Of a DNA stretch of 64,000 nucleotides, positions 17,478-26,291 are shown piece after piece. The stretch is from positions 72,732 to 136,731 of the forward strand of contig JBKEEF010000013.1 in NCBI GenBank assembly GCA_047975765.1. Direction: 5' to 3'. Below the pieces are notes generated by a model that saw only the letters and a list, made by a program, of their open reading frames with translations, did not search any database and was not told the DNA's origin. The stretch comes from JAQWBS01 sp047975765 (GTDB lineage: Bacteria; Pseudomonadota; Alphaproteobacteria; RF32; CAG-239). A program made the translations under genes and the position numbers. Positions within the stretch are counted from its first letter, which is position 1. Each line of letters opens with the position of its first letter.

Positions 17478-18011
17478 ATGGATTTAATGCAAGGTCTTTT
17501 AACCCGTCGTTCTGTCAGAAAATATCAGGCAGATAAGAAAATACCACATCATGAATTGAAAGAAATTATCAAGGCAGCTCAATATTCTCCATCAGCACAC
17601 AATTCTCAGCCATGGGAGTTTTTGGTGGTTGAAGACAAAGAAGATTTAGCAAAATTTAGAACACTTCAACGAGCTTCTCTTTTTGCAGAAGGTGCCTCTG
17701 CTGTGATTTTGGTTTGTGTTGACGAAACAAAATCTTTTAGTCGTGAAAAAGAAGGTTGGAGCTATGTAGATATTGATGGCTCATCTGCAACCTCAAATGT
17801 TTTGCATGCAGCACATGCACTAGGAATTGGAGCTTGTTGGTGTGGTTGTTCGCCAATGACAAAACCAATTGTTGATGTTAAAGAATATTTCAAACTTCCT
17901 GAACATATTAGACCTTTTTCAATTGTGGTTTTGGGTTACCCTGAAGGGGAAGTTAGACAGCCAGAAACAAGATATGATGAAACGAAAATCCATTTTGGTA
18001 AATGGGAATAA
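17478..18011 (+). CDS. Nitroreductase family FMN oxidoreductase
   Basis: This 177-residue flavoprotein has the family's FMN-binding start LLTRRSVRKYQ and AAQYSPSAHNSQPWEF, a central ATSNVLHAAHALGIGACW segment and the C-terminal IVVLGYPEGE. Members reduce nitro compounds, quinones or other acceptors with NAD(P)H; the substrate is not visible. A GGAGAAAATCTT leader precedes the ATG. Confidence 0.9.
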   Translation: MDLMQGLLTRRSVRKYQADKKIPHHELKEIIKAAQYSPSAHNSQPWEFLVVEDKEDLAKFRTLQRASLFAEGASAVILVCVDETKSFSREKEGWSYVDIDGSSATSNVLHAAHALGIGACWCGCSPMTKPIVDVKEYFKLPEHIRPFSIVVLGYPEGEVRQPETRYDETKIHFGKWE

Positions 18012-18046
18012 AAAAAATCGGAAGTTAAAGCTTCCGATTTTTTTTA
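18012..18046 (+). terminator. Intrinsic terminator after the nitroreductase gene
   Basis: AATCGGAAG / CTTCCGATT stem followed by eight Ts. It can also act leftward because of the A-run on the other side. Confidence 0.9.
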
Positions 18047-18059
18047 TTCCTAGCGATTG

Positions 18060-18393
18060 TTAAAATTTAACAAGGGCTTGGTAAGGATAACATAAGTTAT
18101 TAAATGCGACAGGTCCGCAGATTTGCCACCCTTCTTCGATTTTTTTTACAAACATTTTGCTCCAAAGGTGCAATAGCATGTTCTTTGAAAATGAGATAAT
18201 CTGCAAGTTCTTGCGATTGGTCTTCATAAGCAACAACTGTTTGGTGGGCAACTCTGGATTCATCAACAACAACATTTCCTACAGGAAGGTAAATAAGAGA
18301 ATCTGCTTGTTTTTTTCCCAGAGCCTTCACTTTTTTCACAAGTTCTTCAATTTCTTTTGATGATAAAATTTTGTACCCGATTTCTTTTTTCAT
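18060..18393 (-). pseudogene. DUF1737-like gene with a frame break in an A8 run
   Basis: Frame 1 (18393 to 18100) starts MKKEIGYKILSSKEIEELVK. At a run of eight As (18147-18140 on this strand) its reading becomes poor and it ends in an Arg-rich tail. Frame 2 (to 18060) carries on with KKIEEGWQICGPVAFNNLCY and YQALVKF, the typical end of DUF1737-type proteins. Removing one A from the run joins both into one 110-residue protein. It could be a real mutation, RNA-polymerase slippage on the A-run, or a sequencing error. No Shine-Dalgarno of note is seen; function unknown. Confidence 0.7.
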
Positions 18394-18509
18394 TTCTTTG
18401 GTTTTTTAATGTGGATAAACTAATATATAAATAATTATGATTCCCTAGGAATTTGAGGGAAATCTAAGAAACAGTCAAGTAAATTATGTGTAATAAAGTG
18501 AAATTTTTC

Positions 18510-18537
18510 TTGAATAATCTTCATTAAATGCTAGATT
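18510..18537 (+). promoter_or_regulatory. Candidate gap promoter
   Basis: TTGAAT and TAGATT are 16 bp apart in the 212-bp divergent region before gap (18394-18605). The match is moderate and nothing else there is recognised. Confidence 0.35.
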
Positions 18538-18605
18538 ATTGGCGAATTTAGAATAAACCGTGCAGGGTTTCTGCATAAACATAATTGATAAAAAGGAAAA
18601 ATATT

Positions 18606-19613
18606 ATGGCAATTCGCGTAGGTATTAACGGTTTCGGTCGTATTGGTCGTCTCGTGTTTCGTGCAGCTGTAGCTAGAAATGATGTTGAAATCGTGGGTAT
18701 TAATGACCTTATTGATGCTGATTATATGGCATATATGTTGAAATATGACTCTGTTCATGGCAGATTCGATGGTACTGTTGAAGTGAAAAATGGTAACTTG
18801 GTTGTTAATGGCAAAGAAATCAGAATCACTGCAGAAAGAAACCCAGCTGACCTTAAATGGGATGCTATTGGTGCAGAATATGTTGCTGAATGTACAGGTC
18901 TTTTCCTTGATAAAGAAAAAGCAAAATTGCACATTGATGCTGGTGCGAAATATGTTGTGTATTCTGGTCCTTCAAAAGACGACACTCCAATGTTCGTTAA
19001 CGGTGTAAACACTGATAAATATGTTAAAGGAACTCAATTTGTTTCTAACGCATCTTGTACAACAAACTGCTTGGCTCCAATTGCTAAAGTTTTGAACGAA
19101 AAATTTGGTATCGTAGAAGCTTTGATGACTACTGTTCACGCAACTACTGCAACTCAAAAAACTGTTGATGGTCCGTCTGTAAAAGACTGGAGAGGTGGTC
19201 GTGCCGCTGCTGGAAACATTATTCCTTCATCTACTGGTGCTGCAAAAGCTGTTGGTAAAGTTATTCCTGAACTTAACGGTAAATTGACAGGTATGTCTTT
19301 CCGTGTTCCAACTTTGGACGTTTCAGTTGTTGACTTAACAGCTCGTTTGGCTAAAGAAACAACTTATGAAGAAATCTGCAAAGCTATGAAAGAAGCTTCT
19401 GAAGGCGCATTGAAAGGCGTTTTGGGTTACACTGAAGATGATGTTGTTTCTTCTGATTTCATTGGTGATGCACATACATCTATTTTTGATGCTAAAGCTG
19501 GTATCCAACTTAGCCCAACTTTTGTAAAAGTTGTTAGCTGGTACGATAACGAATGGGGCTTCTCTAACAAAATGTTAGATTTGATTGCTCACATGAAAAA
19601 AGTTAACGGCTAA
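18606..19613 (+). CDS. gap: Glyceraldehyde-3-phosphate dehydrogenase (type I)
   Basis: GAPDH oxidises glyceraldehyde-3-phosphate to 1,3-bisphosphoglycerate with NAD and phosphate. The Rossmann start is MAIRVGINGFGRIGR, and the catalytic Cys is C151 in SNASCTTNCLAP, with its His in the TTVHATTATQ segment. I chose ATG 18606 because AAGGAAA precedes it; an upstream in-frame start at 18585 adds seven unlikely residues. The product is 335 residues, normal for the family. pgk follows, which gives a glycolytic pair. Confidence 0.97.
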   Translation: MAIRVGINGFGRIGRLVFRAAVARNDVEIVGINDLIDADYMAYMLKYDSVHGRFDGTVEVKNGNLVVNGKEIRITAERNPADLKWDAIGAEYVAECTGLFLDKEKAKLHIDAGAKYVVYSGPSKDDTPMFVNGVNTDKYVKGTQFVSNASCTTNCLAPIAKVLNEKFGIVEALMTTVHATTATQKTVDGPSVKDWRGGRAAAGNIIPSSTGAAKAVGKVIPELNGKLTGMSFRVPTLDVSVVDLTARLAKETTYEEICKAMKEASEGALKGVLGYTEDDVVSSDFIGDAHTSIFDAKAGIQLSPTFVKVVSWYDNEWGFSNKMLDLIAHMKKVNG

Positions 19614-19627
19614 TCATAAAATTAATG

Positions 19628-19664
19628 ACATAGGGGCAAAGCGATTTTGCCTCTATGTTTTTTA
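19628..19664 (+). terminator. Terminator or attenuator between gap and pgk
   Basis: An ACATAGGGGCAAA / TTTGCCTCTATGT stem (one G-U pair) is followed by six Ts. Its place between two glycolytic genes would lower readthrough into pgk. Confidence 0.85.
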
Positions 19665-19687
19665 TTTATAACTATTAAGGAATAAAC

Positions 19688-20929
19688 ATGAGTAAGTTTA
19701 GAACAATTGAAGATTTGGGAAATTTGAATGGTAAAGTAGTTATGCTTCGTGCAGACCTCAATGTTCCTGTAAATGAAAAATTTGAAGTTACCAACACAGC
19801 TCGTATTGACAGAACAGTTCCAACAATCAACGAATTGATGTCAAAAGGTGCTAAAGTTGTTGTTATCTCTCACTTCGGACGTCCTGAAGGCAAGGGTGAT
19901 GAAGCAAACTCTTTGAAACACATTGTGAAAAATTTGGAAAAATCATTGGGCAAAAAAGTTGTTTTTGTTGATGATTGTATTGGTCCAAAAGTTGCTGATG
20001 CGATCAAAAATATGAGTGCTGATGAAGTTTTACTCTTGGAAAATCTTCGTTATTACAAAGAAGAAAGCAAAGGCGATGAAGGTTTTGCAAAAGAACTCGT
20101 TGCTCCTGTTGATGCTTATGTTTCAGATGCTTTCTCAACAGCTCACCGTGCACATGCTTCTATGGTTGCTGCAGTTAAGTTGAAACCTGCCTCTTTTGGT
20201 CGTTTGATGGAAGAAGAAGTTAATGCGCTTGATGGTGCTTTGTCTAATCCAAAACGTCCATTAATGGCGATTGTTGGTGGTTCTAAAGTTTCTACAAAAT
20301 TAGATTTGCTTAACAATTTGGTTAAAAAAGTTGATAAGCTTGTAATTTCTGGTGGTATGGCTCATACATTTATGAAAGCTAGCGGAATTAATACAGTTAA
20401 TGAAAAAAATTCTCTTGTTCAAATGGATATGTTGGACACTGCAAAAGAAATTATGGCAACAGCAAAAGCTAATAATTGCGAAATTATCTTGCCGGTTGAT
20501 GTTGTTGTTTCTAAAGATTTCAAAGCAAATGCAGAGCACAAAACTGTTGGTCTTTCTGATATTCCTGCAGAAGGTTGGATTTTGATGGATGTTGGCGAAA
20601 AAACAATTGCTGCTATCAATTCTAAACTCGACGAATGCAAAACACTCGTTTGGAATGGACCTTTGGGTGTGTTTGAACTTCCTCCATTTGACACAGCAAC
20701 AAATGAAGTTGCTCAATATGCAGGTAAATTGACTAAAGAAGGCAAACTGATGTCTGTAGGTGGTGGCGGTGACACTGTTTCAGCTTTGGAACATGCTGGT
20801 GTTGCTGAAGTATTCACGTATATTTCAACAGCTGGTGGTGCTTTCCTTGAATGGATGGAAGGTAAAGAGCTTCCTGGTGTTGTGGTTTTGAAAAAACAGA
20901 CAGTTTTGTCTAATAAAGCTTGCTTGTAA
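19688..20929 (+). CDS. pgk: Phosphoglycerate kinase
   Basis: PGK transfers phosphate from 1,3-bisphosphoglycerate to ADP. The 413-residue protein shows the substrate-binding VVMLRADLNVPVN, HFGRPEG and LLENLRYYKEE in the N-domain, AIVGGSKVSTK at the hinge, and the nucleotide-binding VGGGGDTVSALEHAG in the C-domain. The length is close to standard. AAGGAATAAAC precedes the ATG. Confidence 0.97.
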   Translation: MSKFRTIEDLGNLNGKVVMLRADLNVPVNEKFEVTNTARIDRTVPTINELMSKGAKVVVISHFGRPEGKGDEANSLKHIVKNLEKSLGKKVVFVDDCIGPKVADAIKNMSADEVLLLENLRYYKEESKGDEGFAKELVAPVDAYVSDAFSTAHRAHASMVAAVKLKPASFGRLMEEEVNALDGALSNPKRPLMAIVGGSKVSTKLDLLNNLVKKVDKLVISGGMAHTFMKASGINTVNEKNSLVQMDMLDTAKEIMATAKANNCEIILPVDVVVSKDFKANAEHKTVGLSDIPAEGWILMDVGEKTIAAINSKLDECKTLVWNGPLGVFELPPFDTATNEVAQYAGKLTKEGKLMSVGGGGDTVSALEHAGVAEVFTYISTAGGAFLEWMEGKELPGVVVLKKQTVLSNKACL

Positions 20930-21064
20930 ATAAGCTAATCGAAAGGGTTGTATAGAGATATATGACCCTTTTGTGACAAAAAAATATTTTCGACAAAAAA
21001 GATTGTGTTTTATTAAAAAATATGCTAAATATAATTTATTATCAATGAATTCAAGGAATTTGAC

Positions 21065-22987
21065 ATGGAAGAATTTAAAATTCAATCTCTTGCTAGCAAT
21101 GATCCTCTTTCTGACACAGATAAACTAAATCTTTCTATGGATTATCTGGAAAAAACAGATCGTAGTTTGGATGAGTATTTGAAGTCTATTTCTGAAAATA
21201 ATGTTGAGCATAATCGTAAGATTTATGCAACTTTTACATCTATTAAAAGTGATACATCATATGATGAAAAGTTTGGTAATACGAAGTTCAAACTCAAAGA
21301 TAAGGACAATGAGCTGTATCTTGCAATTGAATTGTCTAAGCCAAGTACATGGAGTTTTGAAATTCATGATGGTAAAGTTTGCTTTCCTGAAAATGCAAAT
21401 CCAGAACAATTGAAAGAAATGCTTTCTTTTTTAAGTGCTCGAGGTATTAAAAGTTTTAATCTTCCTACGAATTTACTGGAGCAGCAAAAAAAGATTGAAG
21501 ATGAAAAAAGACCTCTTGATAATGAAGATTTAAAGAGAGGAAATGTTCAAGAGTTTGAAAATAGATCTTCAGGTTCTTCCACTTCTGATTCTAAAGGAAT
21601 TAGAAGAAAAGATTATGTCAATTCCATGAGAACTTGGTATGAGAAAAGTGGAAAGAGAAAAAATCAAAGTGCTTTCCATTCTTCTCGTATCATTGGTGGT
21701 TGGGATGTTTGGACAGTTTTTCCAAATGAAAATCGCAATAATATGAATATGCTTGGAAAAAGAGATAAAGATGGCAATATTAAGGTTAATATTGAGGCTC
21801 AAATCTTTGCTAGAATTAAAAGAGGAAAACTTCAAGTAGAATTCTATCTTCCACCTCAAGGTAAAATGACGCCAATGGTTGCAGAACAGTTGGTTGAACT
21901 TCATACAATGAATGGTGCTAAAAAAATCAAATTTACTGGTCTTTGTGATACAGATTTAAAAGAAGTTAGAATGGCATGTGGTAAAAAGATGGTTGTTCCA
22001 ACAGGAATTGGTCTGAATATTGCACAAGTTCAAGAAATGTTACAAGAAGCTCGTAAAAAGAACAATATTGGTCCTGAAATCTTAGACTATGAAAGACGTT
22101 TGGCTGAACAAATTAGAGAAAATGCTGAAAATAAAGGTTCTTCAATGAGCCAAACAGAAGCAAAATTTTATAATGATACAATGGAAAAAGTTAACATTGC
22201 AGCTTATAAATCAAAGTTTGAACAAGGTATTAATTCATTTTTAGCTAGTGTTGATAAAGCAGGAAGCAGTGTTTCAGATGTAATGGCATCAAGATATACA
22301 GCTGCAGATGTTTTTACAATTTATTCAAATGTTGTTAATTCAAATAAAGATAAAACAGTTAGGGGTGTTTTAGGACAAATTGAAGAAGTTAATGCACGTT
22401 TTGGGGTTCAAGGAAAAGTTAAGGCTCAAGAGCAATATAATAATTTCATTAAAGCCGCTGGACTAAAGGGTAATGAAAAAATGGTTGATTTGGGACCAGA
22501 GCAAATTGCAGCTTTATATGACTCTTTACGCCATTCTAGAAAAGTTACGGCTGAAAAAAGAATGGAAAAACTTTATCTTGATAATACACGTCATAATTCA
22601 ACAGATAATACGGACAGACTTGTTAAAACAGGGTTAGGAGAAGCTAATAAGTATTTTGATACATTCTTTAGTAAGGCTTATAGTGGTGTTGTTGATAAGG
22701 AATATCCAATCATTCCTTCTTCTAATGAAGGGTTACCTTTTGATTTGCCTGATAATGTTAAAGAGCTTATTGAAGAGAAAAGAGTTGCAAAATTAGAAAA
22801 TTCTGTGGCTAAGTCAGGTAATGAGGGTAGAAAAAATAACTATCAAACTAAAGTTAATCAAATTAACAGTAGTAAAGCTCCTGAGGCTAATACAAGCACT
22901 CAACAAGGGCAAAAGAATAAAACGAAACAAACTCAAGTTGATATGAGTCAAGTATATAATTCAACAAGAGGCGGTATTAATTCATAG
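21065..22987 (+). CDS. Large lineage-specific protein with a duplicated alpha/beta module
   Basis: No family is recognised in this 640-residue protein. It has no signal peptide or membrane segment. Two segments look related: about residues 68-140 (YLAIELSKPSTWSFEIHDGK, then FLSARGIKSFNLP) and about 238-300 (AQIFARIKRGKLQVEFYLPP, then LHTMNGAKKIKFTGL), both a beta-hairpin unit followed by a helix and the motif GxKxxxFxxL. The middle is helical, and the C-terminal 60 residues are polar and low in complexity (N, K, Q, T). The gene is monocistronic, ending at a strong terminator. A secreted effector or cytoskeletal role is possible but unsupported. Confidence 0.65.
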   Translation: MEEFKIQSLASNDPLSDTDKLNLSMDYLEKTDRSLDEYLKSISENNVEHNRKIYATFTSIKSDTSYDEKFGNTKFKLKDKDNELYLAIELSKPSTWSFEIHDGKVCFPENANPEQLKEMLSFLSARGIKSFNLPTNLLEQQKKIEDEKRPLDNEDLKRGNVQEFENRSSGSSTSDSKGIRRKDYVNSMRTWYEKSGKRKNQSAFHSSRIIGGWDVWTVFPNENRNNMNMLGKRDKDGNIKVNIEAQIFARIKRGKLQVEFYLPPQGKMTPMVAEQLVELHTMNGAKKIKFTGLCDTDLKEVRMACGKKMVVPTGIGLNIAQVQEMLQEARKKNNIGPEILDYERRLAEQIRENAENKGSSMSQTEAKFYNDTMEKVNIAAYKSKFEQGINSFLASVDKAGSSVSDVMASRYTAADVFTIYSNVVNSNKDKTVRGVLGQIEEVNARFGVQGKVKAQEQYNNFIKAAGLKGNEKMVDLGPEQIAALYDSLRHSRKVTAEKRMEKLYLDNTRHNSTDNTDRLVKTGLGEANKYFDTFFSKAYSGVVDKEYPIIPSSNEGLPFDLPDNVKELIEEKRVAKLENSVAKSGNEGRKNNYQTKVNQINSSKAPEANTSTQQGQKNKTKQTQVDMSQVYNSTRGGINS

Positions 22988-23006
22988 TTTTATATTTGTT
23001 TTCTTA

Positions 23007-23040
23007 AACATCCCTTTTCTTGGAAAAGGGATGTTTTTTT
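23007..23040 (+). terminator. Strong intrinsic terminator
   Basis: AACATCCCTTTTC / AAAAGGGATGTT stem followed by seven Ts. Confidence 0.92.
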
Positions 23041-23140
23041 ATGAATATCCTAGAACATAATCGCGTTAATGAGGGTGTTCTATATAAAAAAGTGTATTTG
23101 TCATTAGTATTAGCTTGACTGAGAATCTATCTTTTTCTTT

Positions 23141-23306
23141 GTCATTCCCAACTTGATAGAATTCAGTGTATTATGGATACTCGGGTCAAGCCCGAGTATG
23201 ACACTAAAAAACTCAGATATGATGATTAAAAAGGTTTCCAAAGTATGACAATTTTTTGTTGTTGTTTCCAGATTTTCACTCTATCATTCCCAACTTGATT
23301 GGGAAT
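23141..23306. repeat. Dispersed palindromic repeat cluster in a gene-free stretch
   Basis: The 340-bp gap 23041-23380 has no gene. It holds an inverted repeat ATACTCGGG-TCAAG-CCCGAGTAT (23177-23199) followed by TGACA, and a second, ATTCCCAA-CTTGA-TTGGGAAT (23286-23306). A copy of the left part of the second (CATTCCCAACTTGAT) lies at 23143-23157 just before the first. The layout is that of REP-like palindromes built on TCATTCCC...GGGAATCC, which are common between genes in Alphaproteobacteria. Confidence 0.65.
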
Positions 23307-23334
23307 CCACCAGAATAAATAGCTGTAAGTTTGT

Positions 23335-23360
23335 AAAAACCCCGAGAGTATCGGGGTTTT
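23335..23360 (-). terminator. Terminator of the M23 peptidase gene
   Basis: AAAACCCCGA / TCGGGGTTTT hairpin. It is symmetric, with an A-run that becomes the U-tract for the leftward gene. Confidence 0.88.
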
Positions 23361-23380
23361 AGAGGATTTTTTTCTAAAGA

Positions 23381-24835
23381 TTATCTTCTTGCAGATTTTT
23401 TAGATTTGCCTTCAGCAAACATACTTTTATGATTACTTTTAAGCTCTGCAACAACAGCTTGGAATTTTTTCATACTGTTGCCAACCAAATTTTCACCTGT
23501 TGCAGCTTTGATTGCTGTTGGGTTAACACGTTTTCCATTTTTAACCACTTCATAGTGAAGGTGAGCGCCTGTTGAACGTCCTGTATTACCTACATAACCA
23601 ATAATTTGTCCTTGTTTAACTCTTGTTCCACTACGGACACCTTTAGCAAAACTTTGCATGTGACCATAAGCTGTTGAATATTCAGAGTTGTGACGAATTT
23701 TGATATAGTTACCATAACCGCCATTATATTTTGCAACTTGAACGACACCATCCCCAGCAGCAAAGATTGCAGTTCCTCTAGGAGCGGCATAGTCTACACC
23801 CCAGTGAATTCTTGTATCTTTATAAATTGGGTGACGTCTGCGTCCAAATGGAGACGAAATTCTAGCATTTTGGAAAGCTAAAGGTTTACGGTGAAGTGTT
23901 CTTTTTAAAGCAACACCTTTTTCATTATAATAGTCAACGTTTCCTTTAGAGCTTTCAAAACGGAAAAGTTCAATTTTATCATTATGAAGATTGAGTGCTG
24001 CATACAAAATGTTACCAGTCTTTACAACTTTTCCATTTTTATTGATTTTGTTTTCATAGATAATTTCAAACTTATCGCCATTTCTCAAATCTTTTCTAAA
24101 ATCAATAGAATATGAGAAAATATTGATGAAGTTTGCAATAACTGTTCTAGGAACACCATTAGAATTCATAGCAGTTGAAAGGCTACCATTAACAGTCCCT
24201 GTTGCACTAACAACTTCTTCTATGAGTTCGTCTTCTTCAACTTGAACCTTATATTTATTCTCACCTTCTTTTTTAAGAATGATTCGTTTTGAATGTCCTT
24301 GAGAGATAATCATCTTTTCAAGAGAAACGAGTTCTTTATTGGATGTTTTTTCTAGAACTTCAAACTCAATATTTTGACCAACTTTGATGCTTCTTGGGTT
24401 GAATTTACTTTTGAGTGTAGAAACAATTGTGTGAGCCTCATTTGTATTAACACCAATTTTTTGGGTTAAAATTCCAATAAAATGATCGCCTTTACCAACT
24501 TCTACAGATTTTTTAACAAGTTCTTCAGTTTTTTGAGCTTCTGGTTTCTTTTCTTTTTTGCTATCAGACTTGATGAGAACTTTAAGGTTGTCTAAGATTC
24601 CGAATTCATTATCAACGTAATTATTATTAATATTGATAAGTGCAATTTCTTCAGCTTCTTGGTCAAGCATATTAATATAATCAATAGAATCAGTAGAAAC
24701 CGACGCAATAACATTATTATTGTTTGTTGTAGATAAAACAAAAGCAAAAATAATTGCAGCGGCATAGCCCATTGCAATAAATCTTGGTTTGTGTTTGTTT
24801 TTAATCTTAATATTAAATTTCTTAGTTAATCTCAT
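23381..24835 (-). CDS. M23 family murein metallopeptidase
   Basis: This is a predicted zinc endopeptidase that cuts peptide cross-links in peptidoglycan. The 484-residue protein has an N-terminal signal or anchor (about residues 17-40), a LysM/OapA-like region (KGDHFIGILTQKIGVN and following) and a C-terminal LytM domain. Active-site motifs are RIHWGVDYAAPRGT (zinc His and Asp), AYGHMQSF and GAHLHYEV (zinc His), all intact. The layout resembles MepM. It is monocistronic, upstream of the tRNA-Asp gene. Confidence 0.92.
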   Translation of the reverse strand: MRLTKKFNIKIKNKHKPRFIAMGYAAAIIFAFVLSTTNNNNVIASVSTDSIDYINMLDQEAEEIALININNNYVDNEFGILDNLKVLIKSDSKKEKKPEAQKTEELVKKSVEVGKGDHFIGILTQKIGVNTNEAHTIVSTLKSKFNPRSIKVGQNIEFEVLEKTSNKELVSLEKMIISQGHSKRIILKKEGENKYKVQVEEDELIEEVVSATGTVNGSLSTAMNSNGVPRTVIANFINIFSYSIDFRKDLRNGDKFEIIYENKINKNGKVVKTGNILYAALNLHNDKIELFRFESSKGNVDYYNEKGVALKRTLHRKPLAFQNARISSPFGRRRHPIYKDTRIHWGVDYAAPRGTAIFAAGDGVVQVAKYNGGYGNYIKIRHNSEYSTAYGHMQSFAKGVRSGTRVKQGQIIGYVGNTGRSTGAHLHYEVVKNGKRVNPTAIKAATGENLVGNSMKKFQAVVAELKSNHKSMFAEGKSKKSARR

Positions 24836-24985
24836 ATATTTAGTCTCTTAATCGCAAAAAAAATACTTACACCAACATATATAACTTTTTTTAAAATACA
24901 ACATAAAAAGTTGTTTTGCTATACTATATTTAGTGAGACTATAACCTTAGTATTAAAAAAAATATAATTTTATTGAAAAAAGTTC

Positions 24986-25014
24986 TTGCAATTATAAATT
25001 TTGCCCTGTATAAG
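24986..25014 (+). promoter_or_regulatory. Promoter of tRNA-Asp
   Basis: TTGCAA and TATAAG are spaced by 17 bp, with the -10 ending 18 bp before the mature tRNA. The remaining gap (24836-24985) is AT-rich. Confidence 0.6.
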
Positions 25015-25032
25015 GGTTAACGAAACGACATT

Positions 25033-25109
25033 GGGGGTGTAGCTCAGTTGGTTAGAGTGCTTGCCTGTCACGCAAGAAGTCGCGGGTTCGAGCCCCGTCA
25101 CTCCCGCCA
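25033..25109 (+). tRNA. tRNA-Asp (GTC)
   Basis: A complete cloverleaf can be drawn: acceptor GGGGGTG / CACTCCC with one G-U pair, a D-arm, the anticodon arm with GTC at 25067-25069, T-arm GCGGGTTCGAGCCCCG, discriminator G and encoded CCA. The adjacent convergent integrase shows that its 3' half served as the phage attachment site. Confidence 0.97.
25075..25109. other. Probable attL: 3' end of tRNA-Asp used as phage attachment site
   Basis: The integrase gene begins (by its 3' end) 34 bp beyond the tRNA, the usual layout when a phage restores the tRNA 3' end on integration. The exact core cannot be set because the right junction is outside the window; I saw no second copy of this tRNA end within it. 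Confidence 0.6.
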
Positions 25110-25111
25110 TT

Positions 25112-25141
25112 CAAAGCCTTGCTTTTGCAAGGCTTTTTGTT
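25112..25141. terminator. Terminator between tRNA-Asp and the integrase gene
   Basis: AAAGCCTTGC / GCAAGGCTTT stem followed by Ts. It can serve the tRNA rightward and the integrase leftward. Confidence 0.85.
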
Positions 25142-25142
25142 T

Positions 25143-26291
25143 TCATTCTGACTTTTTATTTTTCTCATTCTGACTTTTTACATATTCAACTAATTTATTT
25201 GTTGCAGTAAGTCCTATTTTTTCAGTTGGGCTTTTGTATGTGCTATTAAACATTTTTTCGCTTTCGTGACCTGTTATTACGATTGCAGCAGCACTTGTGA
25301 CACCAGCTTCTATATATGCAGTGCTTCCAGAATGTCGCATTAGTCTGAAGGTATAGTTAAACCCTAGTTCTTGACAAACATTTCTAAAGTAATCTTGAAA
25401 ACGTCTGACTGTGAAATCTCCAAAATCATCACAAATGATGAAATCTTTTTTAGATAATATTTCTCTTTCCAGATGTTTTGGTACAGGAAGAATTACTTTC
25501 TTGCCTAGTCTTTCCATTTTGTTTTGAATTATGCTAAAGAAATAATGGCCATCTTTTTTGTAAAGGTCATCTTTTCTTAGTTTTAACACATCAGCTGGCC
25601 TTTGAGCAAAATATAAATCAAGTTCAGTTCCTAGCGCTATTGCTCTATATGCTTCCGCTTTGTTTTTATATTTTTCATCTTCAGCCATTTCTTTAGCTTT
25701 ATTAATAATTGCATGAACATCTTCAATTGGAATATATAGTTTTTCTGGTTTTTTTCTTCTTATTCTCATATTCTCAAAAGGATTTTTCTTTGAAAGTCTT
25801 TCTTTTCTTAGTCCAAAATTGTATATTAACCTTAGAAAATCCATACAGTTTTTAGCCCATCTTTCTTTTATTTCTTCAACCAGATTTTCATATAGTTTAT
25901 ATGCGATGTCATAATTGAATAAATCTAAAGGAGTGTCGCTTAACATTACTCCTTTTTTGTTTTTCTTTTTTGAAAGAATTTTATAAGCATTTTCATAATC
26001 TTTCTTTGTTCTTGCTGCTAAATCTTTGTAAAAACGGCTATCAATATATATTGTCCAGAGATAGGATAGAGATTTATTGATGATTAGATCTTTTTTGTTT
26101 CTAAATTCTTTAATCTCTTTATTTAGTTTTTCAGCTTTTGCGTATGCTTCCCACTTTCCAGAGCCAAGTGGAATTGACTTTCTTATTTCTAAACCTTCAG
26201 GAACAAGGCGAGCAGGCATAACGAAGTAATAAGATATTACTCCGTTAGCAAGTTTCTTTTCTTGAACATATTTAGGTTTATCTCTTTTCAT
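25143..26291 (-). CDS. int: Tyrosine-type phage integrase
   Basis: This enzyme recombines attP with the tRNA-Asp attB. In the 382-residue protein, an N-terminal core-binding domain spans about 70-175 and the catalytic domain follows. The catalytic residues I can place are R231 (FAQRPADVLKL), the second Arg R319 in FRLMRHSGS, H342 (ITGHESEKMF) and the nucleophile Y352 (STYKSP). The position usually held by His in HxxR is Arg (R316), a known type of variation. It is the last gene of the leftward operon and abuts the tRNA. Confidence 0.95.
   Translation of the reverse strand: MKRDKPKYVQEKKLANGVISYYFVMPARLVPEGLEIRKSIPLGSGKWEAYAKAEKLNKEIKEFRNKKDLIINKSLSYLWTIYIDSRFYKDLAARTKKDYENAYKILSKKKNKKGVMLSDTPLDLFNYDIAYKLYENLVEEIKERWAKNCMDFLRLIYNFGLRKERLSKKNPFENMRIRRKKPEKLYIPIEDVHAIINKAKEMAEDEKYKNKAEAYRAIALGTELDLYFAQRPADVLKLRKDDLYKKDGHYFFSIIQNKMERLGKKVILPVPKHLEREILSKKDFIICDDFGDFTVRRFQDYFRNVCQELGFNYTFRLMRHSGSTAYIEAGVTSAAAIVITGHESEKMFNSTYKSPTEKIGLTATNKLVEYVKSQNEKNKKSE

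Noticed and set aside
20942..20972. Terminator after pgk (AAAGGGT/ACCCTTT)
   Set aside because: The loop is long and the T-run is only four bases; too weak to list as a feature.
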